From Brachionus plicatilis (lineage: Eukaryota; Rotifera; Eurotatoria; Ploima; Brachionidae), in assembly GCA_010279815.1 (NCBI GenBank), contig QEOQ01000590.1, positions 123,704 to 187,703 of the forward strand: a stretch of 64,000 bases of DNA, given 5' to 3'. Under the pieces are notes generated by a model. That model was not told the origin of the DNA. It was given only the letters and a program-made list of their open reading frames with translations, and did no database searches. The stretch's first letter is position 1. Every line of letters begins with the position of its first letter. Both the position numbers and the translations under genes were made by a program. This document shows positions 45,671 to 56,560 of this stretch, piece by piece.

Positions 45671-47079
45671 TTATCTACTTTTATTTGAATTTTGAAGCAT
45701 TGTTTCGTTTACCAAGTCTTGTAAAATCTCATCAAGAGTTTTAGACTTTTTTGTGCTTAAAGTAACCACATTTAATTTAACCACATTAGGTTTTTGAGCC
45801 GTGGTTACGGTAGTCGTAGCTATTTTGGTTATAGTTTCTGGTTCAGACTCAACTTCGATTTCACTAGACACTATCTCTGTTGAGCTCTTTTTTAACTTGT
45901 CTTTTAGTAGTAATTCTTCGTTAGTTTCAGGTCTATCAAGTACATTTTCATTACTCAAATATTTATTAGACATATTTTCATCACTAAATTCATATTGGTT
46001 TTTGTATTGTTCAAAATAGGGTTGAGATGGGTTAAAGTCATAGAAAGGACGGGCGTATTCTACTTTATCCAAATAAGGATCATAGGGAAAAATACTAGTT
46101 TTTTTTTCAACAAAAAATTCAGGGAATATTTCATCTTCATTATTTTTGTCAGTTTTTTTCGAAAATGTTTTGCCTCCACTATCTCTTAATACTGAAACAT
46201 TTTTTGGTGATGATTGTAAACTGCCCGATATTTCGCCCTCAATCGCATCTAAAATTTATGCATTAAAAAAAATAAATTTAAATAAATTAAATTTTAACCT
46301 GAGATTATTTGATCAAGATGATCGTTTATTATTTTAGACTCTTGACTAATTTCTAAATTTTTGTAAACATTTTTTTCACTTAAAGCTTTGACCAAGCTAT
46401 TTCTTAATTGTTTTACTGTTTTTTTTGGAATAACAAAAGTTTTAATTGTATAACTGACATTTACAAAATTGTTGTCTCTAAAAATTAATTTTAACTCTCA
46501 ATTTCAATAGATTTTCAAATTAACTAACTTGCTCGGCAATAATCGAATATTGTAAATATTTTTAAAATTATTGCTTAATTTTGACTTTAAATGATCACCA
46601 AGTTTTGTTTCTATAAATATTTTTTCAATTTCTAAAGCATCTTTTTGAACTTTAGTCCTGTTTGATTCCGAAACACGTAAAATATCCGAGAGCTGCTGAT
46701 TTTGAATTTGAAAGGCATCTTGTACATCAATTGAAAAATCACTGTTTCGTAACTGATCAACTTTTCTAAAAAAGCTTCCTTAAAAAATAATAAAAATCTT
46801 TTTAAATATTAATCGAATTAAGTTTACCAATAAAAGTGAGACCAATTATACCACTAATGGCCAATATTAAAATAAAAACAACAAACACAGAAAATCCAAT
46901 TAGACCTTTTGTTTCAGATGAAGCCCTTTTTTAAAATTTAAAAATTGAAATAATTTTCGAGTTAACTACCTTGATGACAAAAAAGGCAAATGACTGAATA
47001 TTTTTAAAAACTTGCTTGTTTTTTTTGGATCCGATTGATATGTGAAGTATGGCGGATACGATACATACTGATTATTCAT
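45671..47079 (-). CDS. orphan membrane protein family, member A (404 aa)
   Basis: Five exons (47079-46970, 46925-46828, 46778-46529, 46477-46299, 46248-45671) close in frame from MNNQYVSYPPYF to a TAA. A cytosolic Tyr/Pro-rich N-terminus precedes KIFSHLPFLSSR and one helix at about 44-69 (GLIGFSVFVVFILILAISGI). After it come a helical segment (FSIDVQDAFQIQNQQLSDIL) and a strand-rich unit, FKNIYNIRLLPS then VNVSYTIKTFVIPKKT, reminiscent of a SEA-like fold but not proven. The last 200 residues are acidic, Ser/Thr-rich and disordered. It is the tandem paralogue of the next gene (49186-51102), with equal intron phases and identical exon lengths (98 and 179 nt) for the membrane and the NVSY exons. 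No family recognised; likely type II plasma-membrane or secretory protein. Confidence 0.8.
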
Positions 47080-49185
47080 CACACAAAATCATTAATTGCT
47101 TTATCTGAGAAATTAAAAAAAATCAAAAGAAAAGTCACTGAAATATAAATTTCAAATTGGATTTGTTAAAATTCTTAAAGTTCTTATATTTTTTGATTTT
47201 GACTTAACCTAAAATAATTTTAAATAGCTTTTAAAAAAAATTTAAATTAAAATTTTAAACCTAATGTTTTATTATTTATACAAGATCTAATTAGTCGTTT
47301 AAAAAAAAAATTCCCAATGACCATTCAACATTGTGTAACAATTAATATAACTTAGGACATTGTGTTCGCATCAAAAAATTTTATTTTAAAGATGTGAAAA
47401 AATTTTCTAATTAAGATTTTTAATTTGAAAATTCGTTCAATCCATTCGGCGTGATTTTTATAACAATTGGCATAGAACAAAATTGTTTTCCAAAAAAAAA
47501 TAATTTATTTTCATTTTATTATGGTTGATTTTAAAAAACTTAGAGAAAAGAAACGAGTTAAGCTAAAAATCTTGAAGACTTCGAAGAACTGAAGTTACTA
47601 TAATTAAATTATTACAACTAAATGAGAGGTTAGAAAACTATGCTAAATTTAAAGTAAATTTTTAACATTACATAACATTTATTTTACAATATTAAAAAAT
47701 TTTATTCATGATTTCGCTTAAGAGACAGATTAGCAAAAATTTAAAGCTTTGATTTAGGTTTTGTTATCACAATTTTCATTAAAATGTATGTTGGCTGAAA
47801 GATCCCTAAAAATAAATTTGAATTTTATCCTTGTTGATATTTTTAATTCAAAATGTAAAAACTAGTTCGCTTGTGATACTAACCTAGCATTAAATTTTAT
47901 TTTAAAATAATTATTTTCACATTGAACCTATGCTAGCTTCATTAATTTTCCCAAAATTAAAAGCTAAGTGTCGGTCTGGTCGATCAAAACGCTCTCTTTG
48001 AGTGCTTTTAAATAAACAAGTCAATTTAAGTACTTTTTATTTATTAAAAATTTACGGATTCTTAATGATCTTAATATTGTCACAGTAATCTTAAATCCAA
48101 ACAGTATACCCTTAAATAATATATCTTTTATAAGAAGATTTGAATTTTATTAAGGGAAACTAATTATTTTTAAAAGTGAAGCATAAAAGTTTCTTTGAAG
48201 ATAGCCATAGGATCACAGTATTGAATTTTTAACAAAAAAACAAAGCGTCTTGAAAATTGAAATGAAAATTGTAAATTCAAAATTCAATTACAGATATTTA
48301 TGCCGATTTCCCTTGAATCAAATTAATACTGTTAATCTAAAAGTAATAGCTAAAAAATTGACTCAGTTTATGGTCAATTATAAAATTTTAAACAGAGCAT
48401 ATTTCTGAGATAAAATTCAATTATATTTTTAAGTGTTAAGGTTAATCAACATCCAAGTGTTCTGGTCAAAGAGAGTTTTATTTGTTAAATTAATTATTAA
48501 AAAAATGATCAAGTGGAAAAATATAAGAAAAATGTGAGTTAAATTTCAAATTTAATGGAAAAAATATTGAAGCAAGGAATTCAAATTTTGAATTAAAATC
48601 TATACAATAAATTTAAATTTCAACTATTCTTTACCATAAAACATTAAAAATATACTTTTGTTAAAAATCTTTTTAAAAAATATAGTTTTTAAATTCAGTT
48701 GAAATTTCTAACTTTGAAATAGAAATATCAAAACTCTAGATAAGATTGAAAAAAAATTACTGCTTTTTTTAAAAATTATTCATCAGTTGAATAAATCATG
48801 GCAAAAATTTTGAATTTTATTAAAATAAAAACAAAGAATGTAAAAATATAATTTGTGCAAAAATAAAATTTTCATATTTTTTTCTTAAATTAAAAAAAAT
48901 AAAATATTCCTTTCAAATTTTTTTCTTTTCTATTTTAGATTTAAAACTTGGCATTTAAATTTTGATTAAAATTTAATTTTTAATCTCTTTTAATACTTTC
49001 GCACACAAATTAGACTCATTAAATATATTCATCATTTTTTAAAGATAAAATAAATTTTTCAAACAAATCCGATGTTTTAAACGAAAGAGAAATTTAAAAT
49101 TTTATTATTTTTTTTTGAATAGCTATTAAAAATAGATAACATAATATTAATAGTAAAGATTAGATTAAATTAAATCAATTAGATC
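47080..49185. other. spacer between the tandem paralogues
   Basis: A+T-rich. A plus-strand stretch near 47520-47650 is protein-like in pieces (MVDFKKLREKKRV..., IIKLLQLNERLENYAKFK) but needs frame changes, so it is not called. Confidence 0.5.
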
Positions 49186-51102
49186 TTAATCACTTTTTTT
49201 CTTTTCAGTTACTTCAATTTCTCTGGTGGAAGAAATTAGCTTTTCTTGCCTCACAGCTTTCTCGGATTCATGTCCAGTCACAATTTTTAATATTGTTTCT
49301 GAATCAATTTTTTCATTTTCCTTATTATTTTCTTTAATTTTCTCAATATTTTTTATTTTATCTTCTTCATTTAATTTTTCAACACTCTTCAGTTTGATTT
49401 CCTCCTTTATGGGCTTTGTAACTTTAGTTTCTTTTTTTGTTTCCTCGACTGAATCTTGCATCGACTGATCAAACTCACTATCATTTGCATCTGTAACTTC
49501 AGCACTAACTCTTTGTTTTTTTAATTCTATTTGAGTTTTATTAGAATTAGCCTTGAAAGTCTCGCTTTTTAGAACAGGCTTTTCATCTTTTAATTTAGAT
49601 TTGGATTTTTTTTTATGTTCATTTTTTTTGTGAGCATGTGACTCTTTAGAATACGACTCATACTTTTCTGGCTTTTGCTCGTATTTTTCAGTATATTCAG
49701 GCTGATAATTTGGTTTGGAATATTGGTCATGTTCCTCAGGATAATATTGTTCAGTATAATCAGGCTGATATTTTGGTTTGGAATATTGATCGTGTTCTTG
49801 AGGGTAATAAGGTTCAGTATATGGTTCTGGATACGCCTGGTATTCATCAGGAGCATGATTTGGCTCGTACTTGGGAAAATAAATTGGATACTTTTTCATA
49901 TAATCATCGCCATCTTTTAAAAATTTAATTTTGCTATAACTCTGTATTAACTTTAGTTCTTCCATTAGATCACTTTTTTTTTTACCATTAATTCCAAGAC
50001 TAGTAGATGAAGAATCACTTTTTAATGAAGGAGATTTTGAGTTGCTCAATAAAATTGAACTTTTAGCCTGAAATTCTCCGACTACTGGATCTAATTCAAA
50101 ATAATTTAATTCAAGAAAATTTTTCAAAAACATTTACCTGATATTTTAATGTCATTAATATTTTCGTTTACAGAAATTGTTGAGTTAGCCAGACTCAATT
50201 GATTAAAGTTTGTTTGGTCATTTATCATGGAATTTAATCTATTCTGTAAGTCGGACATCTCCGATTTTGTTAGTGGTTTGGTCTTGATCGAATAACTCAC
50301 ATTAATACTCTGATCACTTAAATTAAACTTGAATTTTATGCAAAATAAATTTAAATAAGTTACGAGTCCGGAGTTAGTCTAATATTGTAGATTTTTTCCA
50401 AATTTGGATTTAAATTTCTAAACCGGGCCGTCAACTGGGTCATTAAGCTGTTTATTTCATTTGTAAGGGTAATATTTTGGTCCAATGTTCGGTTCGCTTC
50501 ATTTGCTTGAGACAAAATTCCAGCCAAGTTTTGGTTCTGAAGCTTTAGCCCATTGGCAACATCAATTGAAAATTCATCTAAAGTTACATTTAAATTTTTG
50601 GAAAAAAATTTAATCAAGTCCTACTTTTATCTACGTTCGATCCCAATGCTTAAAAAAATTTTTTATTTAAATTCTGAAATTAAGATTTTTTTTTAAAGAA
50701 ATTACTCAAATAGACTGGAATTAGTCCTAGTGCAACAATTATTAGCGAAATAAAAAAAAGAAAGATACCAAAGCCAATTGCACCACGTGTAGACTGTGAC
50801 CAACTGAAACAAAAAAAATTATTTTATTTAGATTATTTACAAAAAATCAAAACCTTGAGGGAAAGCACGGCAAATAACTAAACGCTTTTAGAAATTTATG
50901 AGAACAAGTTTTTTCTTCTACATAGTTTGGGTAAGGTTGGTAAAATAATTCTGGTTTGAGTCTCCTTTGATCATTCAAATCGGTGATAGCAGAGCCAAAA
51001 TTATTACCCTTTAAAATACTTTAAAAAAATTTTTTTTAAAAAATTAATAGATCAAACCCCTTGCTGTAATATTTTTGGGTAATATAGATAATTAGGCTGC
51101 AT
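49186..51102 (-). CDS. orphan membrane protein family, member B (539 aa)
   Basis: Seven exons (51102-51058, 51008-50854, 50803-50706, 50648-50625, 50577-50364, 50316-50138, 50090-49186) join in frame. MQPNYLYYPKILQQG and QRRLKPELFYQPYPNYVEEK form a Tyr/Pro-rich cytosolic N-terminus; KAFSYLPCFPSR precedes the helix GAIGFGIFLFFISLIIVALG (about 75-99). The outer region repeats member A: NVDKNEFSIDVANGLKLQNQ, LEKIYNIRLTPDS, NVSYSIKTKPLTKS. The last exon codes a 300-residue disordered tail with two copies of a 17-18 residue Tyr/Pro/Glu/His repeat (EHDQYSKPKYQPDYTEQYYP) and a Lys/Glu-rich end. The 24-nt micro-exon is required to keep frame and matches member A. The start Met is the first in an open frame and less certain. 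Confidence 0.76.
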
Positions 51103-52209
51103 CTGTTTTTGTACAAATCCTAATTCGTCAAGTTCTTGATTTTGTAAAATATTTGTTTGTGATTTAAAATGATCTTTTTATAAGTGTTTTCATTCGACTC
51201 GAATTATTTTAGTAGTTAATATGACACAATCAGATAAGATTAAATGTAATCAGAGTTTTTATATGAAGACATTGGGCCAATGTGATTCTAACTTAGTATT
51301 GAATAAGCACCTCAAGGGCAATTATATAATTTTTTTGCTTCAAATCAGGCCACTTGAGAAAAAAAAAGGAAAAATTCTAATTAATTTATTTATAATATTT
51401 CTCATGTTTTATGGATGAATTTTTGTGTCAAAAATAAAAAAAAATTAAGTTAATTTATTCGACCTTTATTTATTCGAGCTTAAAAAAATTAAATTTCTAA
51501 TATTTAAGTTTTATTTAGAAGGAAATTTTTTAGCATTCTAGCTATTAAAAATTGGCTTTTAAATTAATATTTGACTAATTAAATTAAATTAACTTAATTA
51601 ACGAAAAAATATTTGAAAAAAAATCGAAATAACACTTTTTAATAAAAAAAACCTATAAAAATCTTGATATTTAAATCAAAATATTATTATGTATACACAT
51701 TTTTTTGGCCCATAATTTTCCTCACCGCCAATTTTATTAAAATTTTAATTAAAACTTCGAAAATTGAATAAAAAATTATTACTATTTTAATAAAAAGAAA
51801 TCTAATTTATTAAAGTTAAGTCTAATTTAAAAAAATAATCTATTCTAATAAAAAAAATCTAACTTAATGAAATTAAAAAAAAATTTTTATTTTTTGAGTT
51901 GCATCTAGAACAAAAAAAATATCTTCTTTTAGCCATTGGCATGTTGCAAGTTGAGCACAATTTATTTTCTACATTTGATTACCATGGTCCAGTTTCCTGT
52001 TTTAGATTTTTTGAAAATTTTTTGCTAAGCTAATTTACTTTTGATAGAATTAAATATCTAAAACCATTTCATACTTCTTATAGTTAATATTAACAATTAT
52101 AATTTTATTAATTTAGACGTGTTTTTATTATTTAAGATGAGTTTCTATTTATTTAGATGATTTATTTTTAAATTAGAGGTAAGTTTATAAAATTGTTCGT
52201 CCATTTTTT

Positions 52210-52560
52210 GGCAATGTGAAATTTTAGTACAAAAATTACAGTACAAAAAGTAAAAACTTTATAATTTCTTTTCTAATTGTGCAAAAATGGTTCTGCAAAA
52301 AGTACAATATTGTACAAATTTGTACAGAAGAATTCCAGACTTTGCAAAAACTCTGCAATTTAATGCAGAGTTTAATCAAGGATTTTTTGATGGTGTGCAT
52401 TTTACAGAAAATTGCATAGTTTTTGCAGAGCTTGGAATTCTTTTGTACAAATTTGTACAATATTGTACTTTTTGCAGAACCATTTTTGCACAATTAGAAA
52501 AGAAATTGTAAAGTTTTTACTTTTTGTACTGTAATTTTTGTACTAAAATTTCACATTGCC
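52210..52560. mobile_element. 351-bp fold-back element with GGCAATG...CATTGCC ends
   Basis: Arms of about 135 nt (52210-52345 and 52425-52560) pair almost perfectly: GGCAATGTGAAATTTTAGTA, AAAAGTACAATATTGTACAA and AAGAATTCCA recur inverted. The centre holds AACTCTGCAATTTAATGCAG and GATGGTGTGCA. Frames that appear open on both strands here are by-products of the palindrome. A decayed relative is at 28163-28465. The flanks are T-rich and the target duplication is not identifiable. Confidence 0.92.
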
Positions 52561-53105
52561 CTTTTTTTTTTAATTTTAGTTATGAAAAGTGTGATTCTGC
52601 AATCAAATTTAATTTGAATGTAATAATAATAATAATGGTTAAGGCTATGACAGAGAACACCCTGTAAGTGAGGATTTCTCTCACTAAAACAGCCGGGTAT
52701 TGACACTATTTTTGTAGTTGTCATAGCTCGCTTATATGCTGTTCATTGTTTTACCATGAATTTCTTAAGATGGCAATTGAATCCAAGTTTGAGAAATTCG
52801 GTTTGTTTTAAAGAATTGCCTAAGTTCTAAGTTTCTTCTTGAGTTTTTGCCTAAGTTCAAATAAATTTAAATGGCGATGCATTGAAACGCAACTAAAATG
52901 TAAATCCAAACGCATTACCAAAAACAATGTCATTGGTGAAGTGTATAAGATTCATTTGGTGCACCAGATCACAATCATGGTTCAAAATTAAGCCTTGGAA
53001 TTAGAAGAAGAAATATTCGAGAAGTAACCGTGGCATGTTCTAAGGTTATCTCAAATGTTCCACCCAGAAAAATAACTTCTAGTGTAAAAGACCAAGTGAA
53101 GTCAG

Positions 53106-53357
53106 ATTTATTTATTTGTTTTTCTGTATCGAGCTTAGGCTCCTTCAGATGAGGCCATTTATTTTTTATTTACTTGCTAATTTGAACTCTGCTATAATGA
53201 GCCGCCCCCAGTCTTTCCTCGTATCACTTGGTCTATGATTGCGCATGTTTGTGAACTCGCTTGATTGTCTTGATGTCAGCATTTTTTGCAGATTCCAAAC
53301 TGAGGTGGCGTATTTAACACGATTCTTGAAAAAAGAGCATAAAATGATTCGATCCAA
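53106..53357 (-). pseudogene. LINE 3-prime end: last RT codons and tail
   Basis: The minus-strand frame FFKNRVKYATSVWNL...SSEF...(N-x-M) resembles the LINE C-terminus with FF-x-x-R-V, W-N-x-L and S-x-x-x-F elements. It ends in a stop and is followed by ATCTGAAGGAGCCTAAGCTC, GATACAGAAAAAC and AAATAAATAAAT (53106-53152). The tail is shared with 33284-33345 and 859-900, so one LINE family seeded several sites. Confidence 0.65.
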
Positions 53358-53489
53358 GTCAAGAAAAAGTTAATGAAATGATTGAATTTATTGTGGTATA
53401 TTATTGGTTCTTTGTAAAATTTTCTGTTAAATAGATTTTGACTTTCCTTTTTCCTTAATCAGCTTGTGTAAACGACAGGCTATCCCTTC

Positions 53490-53700
53490 GGTAATCTGTA
53501 AATTAATGCCAAATGATTCTAATGTCAAAAATTTAATGTCAAAAAAAATAATGCCAAAATATTTTATTGTCAAAAAGCATTTTAAGAAAATAATGCTAAA
53601 TGGTTTTGTTGCTAATTTTCAAAATAAGAAAATAATGTCAAAAAAATCTAATGATAAAGTAATATAATGCCAATGAAAATAATGACAAAAAATTAGATAA
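53490..53700 (+). repeat. degenerate tandem words TAATGYCAAA
   Basis: About ten copies of TAATGTCAAAA or TAATGCCAAAA-like words, variably spaced with A runs between. It looks like a decayed short-period satellite or a transposon subterminal array. Confidence 0.7.
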
Positions 53701-53995
53701 AATTAATTATAAACTATTGTTGTAACATTTTTTTATTGATTTTGTTATATCTCATGTTACCTCTTTTTTTAGATCTTGAGTTGACTTGAGTAAAATAACC
53801 TCGGAGTCTGTCAACGAATGGTAATCCCTTCTTCTCTTGTAATTTAAATTTGATCATGAGAAAACTTAGGTTTTTTAACAGCAATTAATTCTTATCAGTC
53901 CAAAATCAAAAAAACTACGTTAACCGCCAAGAAGAGTCATTTTTGACCATAAATAATTCAAAATATCTCCAAATAATACTAAAACAATTTCAAAA

Positions 53996-54241
53996 ATGAA
54001 TTCGGATCTAGAAGAAAAAGTGCTTCAAAGAGAGCTAGATGGTGCTTATCAATGGACGAATGACAGGCTTCTAAAGTTTAATGTTTCGAAATGTGTTGTT
54101 ATGCATCATTGTTCCGGCGACAAAAAAAAACCGTTTCAGATCAATGATCACCAGATAAATGAATCTGAATCGGAGAGAGATTTGGGCATTGTTTTCTGCC
54201 ATCGAAAAAATTCAAGGTTATGGACGATTTGGGCAAGATAG
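53996..54241 (+). pseudogene. LINE reverse-transcriptase fragment
   Basis: Reads VLQRELDGAYQWTNDRLLKF, NVSKCVVMHH, then SESERDLGIVF. This is the LINE RT segment (L-Q-x-D-L-x-x-x-x-W-x-x-x-W-x-x-x-F-N-x-x-K-C...DLGV). It frameshifts after DLGIVF, where a helix with DDLGK begins in another frame. Confidence 0.85.
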
Positions 54242-54603
54242 AAATTAGAAGTAGTTTTGATTTAGTCAATAACAATTTAAGAAGATATCGCTTCAAGTAT
54301 TTTAAAGAAATAGTCATTTTATATCTAACTGGATTGCTAGCAATGTTTTTTGATTTAAAAATTTACTCAAGCTACCTTCTAGTCCCAAGTCTAGTTGAAA
54401 GATAATAAAGCAATTCTAAAGCTAATAATTTACTTAAAAGTAAAATTAATTTTTTTTTGAGAAAAAATCAATTGATCTTCTTTAAAAATCAAAAGTCTAG
54501 ATAAACTTTGAAAAAATATGGAAAAAAAATTATGTCTTTTAAATTTCTGCTTATATGAAAAATTAAAAAAATATTTTTTAAAAATTAAATAAATTATGAT
54601 ATA

Positions 54604-55047
54604 CAGTGGTGATTTCAAAACAGTATTTTACAAGAATTACGTAAATTTTCAGGATTTTGAGATAAATTTGGTAAAATTAAAAACGGCCAATTCAAAATTT
54701 TTTGAAAAAATGTCTTTTTTTTCCAAAAATCGAAAATTTAAGAAAGCTTTTTTTACAACAATTTAAAAAAAACTATTTTTTTGACCAATTTATGAAAAAA
54801 AAAACTGTCTTAAATTTTCGATTTTTGGAAAAAAATACATTTCTTCAAAAATTTTGAATTTTGAATTGGCCGTTTTTAATTTTACCAGAATTATCTCAAA
54901 ATCCTGAAAATTTACGTAATTTTTCGTAAAATACTTCTTTTTCACTTTTCGGATTTTACGTTAATTTACGTAAAATGTGGTAAAATTTGGTTAATTTACG
55001 GTATTTTACGTAATTTTTCGTAAAATACTGTTTTGAAATCATTCCTG
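54604..55047. mobile_element. Tc1/mariner-type MITE with TA target duplication
   Basis: Starts CAGTGGTGATTTCAAAACAG and ends, inverted, CAGGAATGATTTCAAAACAG; both sides are flanked by TA. Inner arms pair over about 200 nt (ACGTAAATTTTCAGGATTTTG, AAAAACGGCCAATTCAAAAT). Inner TTACGTAAA-type words are repeated at the right side. CAGTGG ends and TA duplication are typical of Tc1/mariner non-autonomous copies. Confidence 0.85.
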
Positions 55048-55311
55048 TATTAGAATATTTTTTCATTGATTATTTTCGAAGAAATATTCTAATTTTCATC
55101 GTTGAATTTCGATGAAATTGTTCCAAACTCATTAAAGATTCATCTTTCAATTTTCATCTATTTTAATCATCGTTATTTTTTGTGACTGGGATTGTTCAAC
55201 TCTTAAATGTTCTTTTGAGATAGAATTTGATATGGCTGCAGCAATTTCAAATTGTTAATTTCATTTCAAGCTATATGTTACCGTTCAAGTTTGAAATTCT
55301 GTTTACCAAAA

Positions 55312-55350
55312 TTTGCGTAAATACAGTTTTGTATTATAGCACCAATGTAT
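55312..55350. repeat. solitary terminus related to the Tc1-type MITE
   Basis: Read inverted it is TACATTGGTGCTATAATACA then AAACTGTATTTACG, like the terminus TACAGTGGTGATTTCAAAAC at 54602 with an equivalent ACAGTATTTTACG. No partner end is seen, so the element is truncated or disrupted. Confidence 0.45.
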
Positions 55351-55614
55351 ATTAAATTTTTTTAAATCTTTCAAAATTATCAATTTATCAAAATCAAAAT
55401 GTTTTGCTTTGCTTTAAATTTCTATGTATTCAAATACAACAATTCACATAACAACTTTTTAATTCATTTCTCTTATTCTTTCTCAAAATAATTCAACAAA
55501 ATAAGTTAAATGGCAAGAAAATGAGATAAATTTTGTCTTGTTCATAAAGTACTGTCATAATTTTTTTTAAATAAATTTTTCGATAATTTACATAAATTTA
55601 TTTTTGTAAAAAAA

Positions 55615-56560
55615 CGAGAATTTATCAGATTTTACAGAAATTTGCGGAAATTTAGGAGAATTTCAGTTAATTTTAGTAAATTCAAAAAGGGACAGTAAAA
55701 TTAGATTGTTCTAAATATTCATGTTTTTGTTCGTTATTTTACGTAATCTTTGGTAAATTTAGATTTTTATTTGATATATTTTTATTTAAAAAAAGTAAAA
55801 AAATATATTTAAAGTAAAAATTTAATTTTTTTTTAAATTTAATTTTAATCTTATTTTTTATTTTTTTAGTTTAACCAATTTGTTCTACTTGCTTTTGTCA
55901 ATATTTAAATTATCCAACGCTCTTCGCCATGCTCATCTAAAATTTGAATTCTTTGGTATTTAAATAAACTTTCAGTAAAAAAATTCAATCTTATTATTTA
56001 ATTGAGGTTTAGTATTTATTAAATATATTTATTCACCTCTTTTTTATCTAGATATTTTTTCCATAGTATCACAAAACTTTACCGAAATCGTTCTCAAATC
56101 CTTTTTGAATTTGATTTCTGAGATAATTTGTTGTTGATTTAATAATTACTCAAAATTATTTGTTTCATTTTAGTTTACTATCCGAAAAAAACGATATCGT
56201 TCCTGTCCCTTTTTTGTTCTTTAGATTGCCAATTACCAAAATCGTTCAAGTGCTCATGCAAAATTACATTTGAAATGCTTGAAAACTCATGGAAAAATGT
56301 TAACTGAGAATCTTATCTGAGATTCTTACTGGGGATTTTAGTATATTTTATGATTTTGAGTGAGTACTTGAACGGTTTTGGTAATTGAGAATTTCACTTC
56401 ATTTTTACTTTTTTTTCGAAAATTTACCAAATGAAATTAAAATTTACGTTAAACTACGTTAAAAAACCAAAAAAAACAATATTGAGAAAAATATAATTTT
56501 TTTTAAATCAAAATTAACTGAAATTCTCCTAAATTTCCGAAAATTTCTTTAAAAACTTGT
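55615..56560. repeat. large imperfect inverted repeat, nested
   Basis: Outer arms: AATTTAGGAGAATTTCAGTTAA near 55648 is answered by TTAACTGAAATTCTCCTAAATT near 56514. A second pair inside: AATTACCAAAATCGTTCAAG (56231) with CTTGAACGGTTTTGGTAATT (56367). The arrangement suggests one fold-back element inserted within another. Confidence 0.65.

Noticed and set aside
47520..47660. Helix-like pieces MVDFKKLREKKR and IIKLLQLNERLENYAKF
   Set aside because: Joining them needs incompatible phases or a frameshift; no consistent GT-AG intron found.
49675..49928. Plus-strand frames opposite orphan family member B
   Set aside because: Antisense of the Tyr/Pro/His repeat region; no start context or domain.
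52236..52511. Open frames on both strands within 52236-52511
   Set aside because: They are mirror readings of one palindromic fold-back element; the sequence symmetry makes both open.
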